This document shows positions 7,722 through 10,381 of a stretch of DNA of 10,381 bases, piece by piece. The stretch covers positions 1 to 10,381 of the forward strand of contig DALZ01000119.1 in the NCBI GenBank assembly GCA_002496955.1, given 5' to 3'. The position numbers and the translations under genes are program-made. This DNA is from Euryarchaeota archaeon UBA128 (GTDB taxonomy: Archaea; Thermoplasmatota; Poseidoniia; Poseidoniales; Poseidoniaceae). The notes under the pieces are model-generated. The model did no database searches. It was not told where the DNA came from and was given only the letters and a program-made list of their open reading frames with translations. How positions within the stretch are numbered: the stretch's first letter is position 1; each line of letters begins with the position of its first letter.

Positions 7722-8081
7722 TCACTCAAGTAATCCAATACGTTTTTGTATTTCCTTTGCAGTCTGCTCAAACACTTCAAGCGATTGACCAACAGGGTCA
7801 TCAAGCTCCCAGTCCTGATCGAGTTTTATGTTTGGACACTCTACACCGCATCCCATGGAAATGACATAATCGAAGTCTTTTGGGTCGAAGAGATCAATGC
7901 TTTTTGGTTTCATATCTTTAGTATCCAAACCAAATTTCTGCAAGATAGTCAAAGCATGCTGTGATACCCGTTGGGCGGGATGAGTTCCAGCAGAGTGAGC
8001 ATCGTAGCCACTCAACTTAGCGAGCCCTTCGGCCATTTGTGACCGACATGAGTTGCCGACACACACAAACAGAAGACGCAT
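7722..8081 (-). CDS. arsC: Arsenate reductase / low-molecular-weight phosphotyrosine phosphatase family protein
   Basis: A 119-residue cytoplasmic protein of the LMW-PTP fold. The N-terminal P-loop VCVGNSCRSQMAEG contains the CX5R signature (C7 nucleophile, R13) and a second cysteine C12. Near the C-terminus, MGCGVECP supplies C78 and C82, followed by WELDDPVGQ with the catalytic DP (D95). The QMAEG stretch after the P-loop and the extra cysteines match ArsC-type arsenate reductases, which reduce As(V) to As(III) through a cysteine relay, better than plain tyrosine phosphatases. The C78/C82 spacing is shorter than the C82/C89 pair of S. aureus ArsC, so the electron donor (thioredoxin or another thiol) is uncertain. 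No arsenite efflux pump or ArsR regulator lies in the window. The gene is convergent with alba (stops adjacent) and divergent from the small membrane protein gene. Confidence 0.88.
   Translation of the reverse strand: MRLLFVCVGNSCRSQMAEGLAKLSGYDAHSAGTHPAQRVSQHALTILQKFGLDTKDMKPKSIDLFDPKDFDYVISMGCGVECPNIKLDQDWELDDPVGQSLEVFEQTAKEIQKRIGLLE
7742..7752 (+). terminator. Possible T-rich terminator for alba inside the arsC-like gene
   Basis: GTTTTTGTATT begins about 20 bases after the alba stop codon. Archaeal RNA polymerase can terminate on a T tract alone without a hairpin, and there is no intergenic space, so alba would have to end its transcript within the opposing coding sequence. One five-T run is weak evidence. 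Confidence 0.3.
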
Positions 8082-8100
8082 GCATTTGGTAATATGTGAG

Positions 8101-8108
8101 AATATTTA
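8101..8108 (-). promoter_or_regulatory. Box A for the arsC-like gene (TAAATATT)
   Basis: On the minus strand TAAATATT lies 20-27 bases upstream of the ATG at 8081. This places the predicted transcription start at or next to the start codon, so the message is probably leaderless; consistent with that, no Shine-Dalgarno precedes the ATG. Confidence 0.5.
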
Positions 8109-8116
8109 GAGGGTTG

Positions 8117-8124
8117 CTATATAG
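8117..8124 (+). promoter_or_regulatory. Possible box A (CTATATAG) for the small membrane protein gene
   Basis: CTATATAG lies about 50 bases upstream of the ATG at 8174. Transcription starting about 25 bases downstream would begin near 8146 and give a leader of about 28 bases. The element is a perfect palindrome, so on the minus strand it could equally serve the arsC-like gene. Confidence 0.4.
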
Positions 8125-8140
8125 AAACAGTTAGCATTAT

Positions 8141-8181
8141 CAACATGCTCAGGTTGGAGAAATTAGAAACAACATGCTCAG
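8141..8181 (+). repeat. 12-base direct repeat CAACATGCTCAG spanning the start region of the small membrane protein gene
   Basis: CAACATGCTCAG occurs at 8141-8152 and again at 8170-8181, 29 bases apart. Each copy contains an ATG. The second (8174) starts the membrane protein; the first (8145) opens a 24-codon frame in a different register that ends at TAG 8217-8219. Confidence 0.8.
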
Positions 8182-8533
8182 AAAATTCACCGCGATTTTT
8201 TATTTTGGGCTCATATTAGCGTTGTTGTTTATCGCTCATATTTTCTTGGCTGCAAACAATCTTGATGTTATGTTTGCTATTGCGGCAGTTTTGATTGCCG
8301 TAATGTCGCTTTTTTGTGGCCCGGTTTTGATCTTACTGGAACGTGATGAAAGCAACTATTCGTTCGTCTATGGTATAGGTATGACATTATCAATACCGCT
8401 ATCAATTGCTTTAGGTTGGGCATATAACAGGATGTCAACAGGTATTGAAATGATAATTCTCCCAATACTGGGGGTATTTTTGCATATGGTCATACGACCA
8501 AGGTTTGTAAGAGATACCTATGGGTTGAAGTAG
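8174..8533 (+). CDS. Small four-helix integral membrane protein of unknown function
   Basis: I do not recognise the family. The 119 residues consist almost entirely of four hydrophobic segments, at about 5-27, 30-55, 64-84 and 89-107. Short polar loops separate them (LLERDESNY before the third, NRMSTG before the fourth), and the chain ends in a basic tail RPRFVRDTYGLK. By the positive-inside rule the basic C-terminus, and with four helices also the N-terminus (MLRK), should be cytoplasmic. No cysteine pair, histidine cluster or catalytic motif points to a function. It is divergent from the arsC-like gene and ends 20 bases before mrp, so it may be the first gene of the mrp-DUF971 transcript. 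GGAG at 8156-8159 is 14 bases from the ATG, too far for a good ribosome binding site. An upstream out-of-frame ATG at 8145 lies in a repeated copy of the start region. Confidence 0.75.
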   Translation: MLRKFTAIFYFGLILALLFIAHIFLAANNLDVMFAIAAVLIAVMSLFCGPVLILLERDESNYSFVYGIGMTLSIPLSIALGWAYNRMSTGIEMIILPILGVFLHMVIRPRFVRDTYGLK

Positions 8534-8553
8534 GATTATTATCTGGATTTTTC

Positions 8554-9561
8554 ATGGCCGAATCGCCGATAACCACCTTTACTCCCAACGGGGGTCAATC
8601 TGGTGAGGGCCCAACAGTCCAACAGCAGAAACAGATGGAAAGTGCCTATGCCAACATGCGGCGAAAAATGGCGATGCAAGAAATTGGTCGTAAAATAAAG
8701 CATAAAATCATGGTTTTATCGGGCAAAGGGGGAGTCGGCAAATCCACGGTGTCGACAGGTTTAGCGCTTTCATTAGCTCAACAAGGGCATGCTGTTGGAA
8801 TACTCGATATTGACATAACTGGGCCAAATGTGCCGAAAATGATGGGTTTGGAGGGCAAGCGGTTGCATGTTGAGCAAGGAAGAATCCATCCTGCCCAGGG
8901 TCATTTGGGTGTCAAAGTGATTTCAATGGCATTCTTGTTAGAAGATGAGGACACACCTGTTGTGTGGCGTGGCCCGATAAAATTGGGAGCAATACAGCAG
9001 TTCATTGGCGATGTTGAGTGGGGCGAATTAGACTACCTAGTCATTGACTTTCCGCCGGGCACTTCTGACGAGCCCCTAACTGTTGCACAATCATTACCAG
9101 ATATTGATGGAATGGTCATTGTAACTACGCCACAAGATGTAGCTTTATTGGATAGTAGAAAGTCAATAACCTTCTCTGAATCTTTGAAGGTTCCAGTTTT
9201 GGGGGTTGTTGAAAACATGAGCGGCTATACAATTAGGGGCTCTACAACGCCAACATCATCGATTGAAGTTACCGGCCCCGGCGGCAAGAAACACAAAGTA
9301 ACAGCAGATGAGAATGGTGATTTTAGCGTCACTTTGGACATATTCAAGCAGGGTGGTGGTAAATCAACTGCTGAAGAATTTGGCGTTCCTTTCCTTGGAG
9401 AGCTCCCGTTCGATCCTGGTTTTGTTCGCGGTGGCGATGATGGGGTTCACAGAATTGTTAGTGAACCGGATGGCGCGTCTGCGATTGCTTTTGGCAAGGT
9501 GGTTGAGGCAATCAAAGCACAAATCGGTAATTCTGCTGGACCTGGATTAGAAATAATTTGA
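8554..9561 (+). CDS. mrp: Mrp/ApbC/Nbp35-family P-loop ATPase lacking all cysteines
   Basis: Mrp/ApbC/Nbp35 proteins are cytoplasmic ATPases that carry Fe-S clusters to apoproteins. This 335-residue protein has the family nucleotide site: deviant Walker A GKGGVGKS (57-64), the switch-type DIDITGPNVP (85-94), WRGP (138-141), Walker B VIDFPPGTSDE (163-173), and VENMS (219-223). In typical members VENMS is followed after a few residues by CxxC, the cysteines that bridge a shared cluster in the dimer. Here residues 224-262, between VENMS and IFKQGGG, are a 39-residue Thr/Ser/Gly-rich, probably beta stretch without cysteine, against about 12 residues in E. coli Mrp. The whole protein has no cysteine. 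The N-terminus (about 1-48) is a Gln-rich linker without the MIP18 domain or the Nbp35 ferredoxin-like cysteines. DUF971 follows after nine bases, resembling a split HCF101. ATPase identity is certain; Fe-S transfer by the usual mechanism is doubtful. Confidence 0.93.
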   Translation: MAESPITTFTPNGGQSGEGPTVQQQKQMESAYANMRRKMAMQEIGRKIKHKIMVLSGKGGVGKSTVSTGLALSLAQQGHAVGILDIDITGPNVPKMMGLEGKRLHVEQGRIHPAQGHLGVKVISMAFLLEDEDTPVVWRGPIKLGAIQQFIGDVEWGELDYLVIDFPPGTSDEPLTVAQSLPDIDGMVIVTTPQDVALLDSRKSITFSESLKVPVLGVVENMSGYTIRGSTTPTSSIEVTGPGGKKHKVTADENGDFSVTLDIFKQGGGKSTAEEFGVPFLGELPFDPGFVRGGDDGVHRIVSEPDGASAIAFGKVVEAIKAQIGNSAGPGLEII

Positions 9562-9563
9562 GG
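9560..9563 (+). promoter_or_regulatory. Shine-Dalgarno GAGG of the DUF971 gene, overlapping the mrp stop
   Basis: GAGG overlaps the mrp TGA (9559-9561) and lies seven bases (CAATATT) before the DUF971 ATG at 9571. This arrangement suggests translational coupling of the two genes on one transcript. Confidence 0.6.
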
Positions 9564-9570
9564 CAATATT

Positions 9571-9921
9571 ATGTCTGAGATGCCCCAATTAATACGGCTA
9601 GAGCGGAATGCTACCGACATGGAGTTAACCTATCAGGGTGATAACAAATTTACGGTGACGTATGACGATTTGAGACACGCTTGTCCGTGTGCCAAATGCT
9701 CGCCACTTAGGAATGAAGATGAATCGAGTAAATCGCTACGCCGACAGATAGAATCAATGGCTGCAGAGAAACCGAAAGTTCGAACGATTGGGAAATATGC
9801 CTTGGCCTTTGATTGGACTCATGGGTGCTCCAGCGGCATCTATCGTTTTGAACGGATTTGGGCATTAGCGAATAACCAAGACCCTGACGGTGGCAAACCA
9901 TATGTGCATGGTGCATGGTAG
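9571..9921 (+). CDS. DUF971 / gamma-butyrobetaine hydroxylase-like N-terminal domain protein
   Basis: A 116-residue stand-alone domain of the family also found at the C-terminus of plant HCF101 after its Mrp domain, and at the N-terminus of gamma-butyrobetaine hydroxylase, where it binds zinc through three Cys and one His. Visible family features are an N-terminal strand region with VTYDDLRHACPCAKC, a charged helical middle, and IGKYALAFDWTHGCSSGIYRF near the C-terminus. C38, C40 and C43 (CxCxxC) match the three zinc cysteines. The fourth position, which I remember as DGH in many members, reads HGC here (H84, C86), so the site is probably four cysteines. It is translationally coupled to mrp (nine-base gap, Shine-Dalgarno overlapping the stop), which suggests a partner in Fe-S cluster or metal handling. 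The exact biochemical role of free-standing DUF971 proteins is not established to my knowledge. Confidence 0.88.
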   Translation: MSEMPQLIRLERNATDMELTYQGDNKFTVTYDDLRHACPCAKCSPLRNEDESSKSLRRQIESMAAEKPKVRTIGKYALAFDWTHGCSSGIYRFERIWALANNQDPDGGKPYVHGAW

Positions 9922-10001
9922 GATTAAACGGATATTTTCTTGTAACCAAGGCGAGGGTTTGATGTAATATCATCTTGACGCCATTTTGGAGAGAACGGGT
10001 T

Positions 10002-10381
10002 ATGCAAGGGGTCTATCTCACTTGGATGATTAGCGCACTTGCCCTAGGTGTCATTCTCTTGCCAGTGTTTAAACCCAAATGGATGGAACTTAGGCTGAGC
10101 ACATTTGTTGACTTTTTCCGGCGTTACTGGATACACATCTTGATTTTGTTTTTAATTTACAATGCTAAGGATGGTCTTGATGAAATCGATCGCATTCTGA
10201 TGGCTAGCACTGGGCTTGACATGACTCCTTGGATCTATGCTATTGAAGGAGACCTTGTTTTGCATGTTCAGAATTTCTTTGAGGCACAGTGGCTCACAGT
10301 AACTCTAACACACTTTTATGTTGCAGGATTTATGTTTATTTGCTATGTTTCAGTATTCTATTTCGCTTACTTCGATGATCG
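10002..10381 (+). CDS. Integral membrane protein, possibly PAP2-like, partial (3' end outside window)
   Basis: From ATG 10002 the frame is open for 126 codons plus two bases to the right edge. GGAG at 9988-9991 is ten bases upstream of the ATG, and an 80-base spacer separates it from DUF971. Hydrophobic segments are visible at about residues 4-23 (YLTWMISALALGVILLPVF), 44-54 and 102-123 (THFYVAGFMFICYVSVFYF). The hydrophilic stretch between them contains MTPWIYAIEGDLVLHVQ. From memory, an N-terminal helix, a loop with an aromatic-Ala-x-EGD pattern and then an aromatic helix resembles archaeal PAP2-superfamily membrane phosphatases (lipid phosphatase or Aur1-like proteins). The catalytic PAP2 motifs would lie downstream and cannot be seen, so I offer this only as a possibility; the certain part is a membrane protein. 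It may be co-transcribed with mrp and DUF971. Confidence 0.75.
   Translation, partial: MQGVYLTWMISALALGVILLPVFKPKWMELRLSTFVDFFRRYWIHILILFLIYNAKDGLDEIDRILMASTGLDMTPWIYAIEGDLVLHVQNFFEAQWLTVTLTHFYVAGFMFICYVSVFYFAYFDD

Noticed and set aside
9922..10001. Spacer between DUF971 and the last gene as a site of a small RNA or hairpin terminator
   Set aside because: I see no convincing stem or T run in these 80 bases beyond the GGAG ribosome binding site at 9988.
1..10381. Mobile elements, CRISPR arrays or defence genes
   Set aside because: No transposase, integrase, terminal inverted repeats or regularly spaced repeats were found on either strand.

Overview
The window looks like marine planktonic archaeal DNA, most likely from Poseidoniia (Marine Group II Euryarchaeota) or a close relative. 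The archaeal evidence is an Alba chromatin protein, TTTATA-type box A elements at the right distance from a tRNA and other genes, and a large secreted surface protein with many N-glycosylation sequons and one C-terminal membrane anchor. The lineage is my inference from gene content and style, not from a marker gene. The genes are closely packed and nothing indicates a mobile element, prophage or CRISPR array.

Left third (1-3937, minus strand): a bacterial-type threonyl-tRNA synthetase (thrS) is followed, with no gap, by a large polytopic membrane protein that runs off the left edge. The membrane gene has no ATG near its beginning and would be missed by a caller that requires complete ATG-started ORFs, but its frame is open for 643 codons. 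It probably starts at ATT behind a perfect AGGAGGT ribosome binding site, or at a TTG overlapping the thrS stop.

Middle (4112-7721, plus strand): divergent from thrS lies a 1031-residue secreted, anchored surface protein, then tRNA-Gly(GCC) with its own box A and an encoded CCA, then alba. Alba meets an arsenate-reductase-family gene (minus strand) stop codon to stop codon with no spacer.

Right third (8082-10381): a 92-base divergent promoter region separates arsC from a plus-strand run of genes: a small four-helix membrane protein, an Mrp/ApbC/Nbp35-family P-loop ATPase, a DUF971 protein, and the start of a membrane protein that may be PAP2-like. Mrp followed by DUF971 matches the domain order of plant HCF101, an Fe-S cluster carrier. 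This Mrp has no cysteine at all: the usual CxxC region is replaced by a longer, cysteine-free insert. The DUF971 partner carries four cysteines in its presumed metal site. This pair is the most unusual thing in the window. No gene-free stretch exceeds 300 bases; the longest, 3938-4111, is the thrS/surface-protein divergent spacer.
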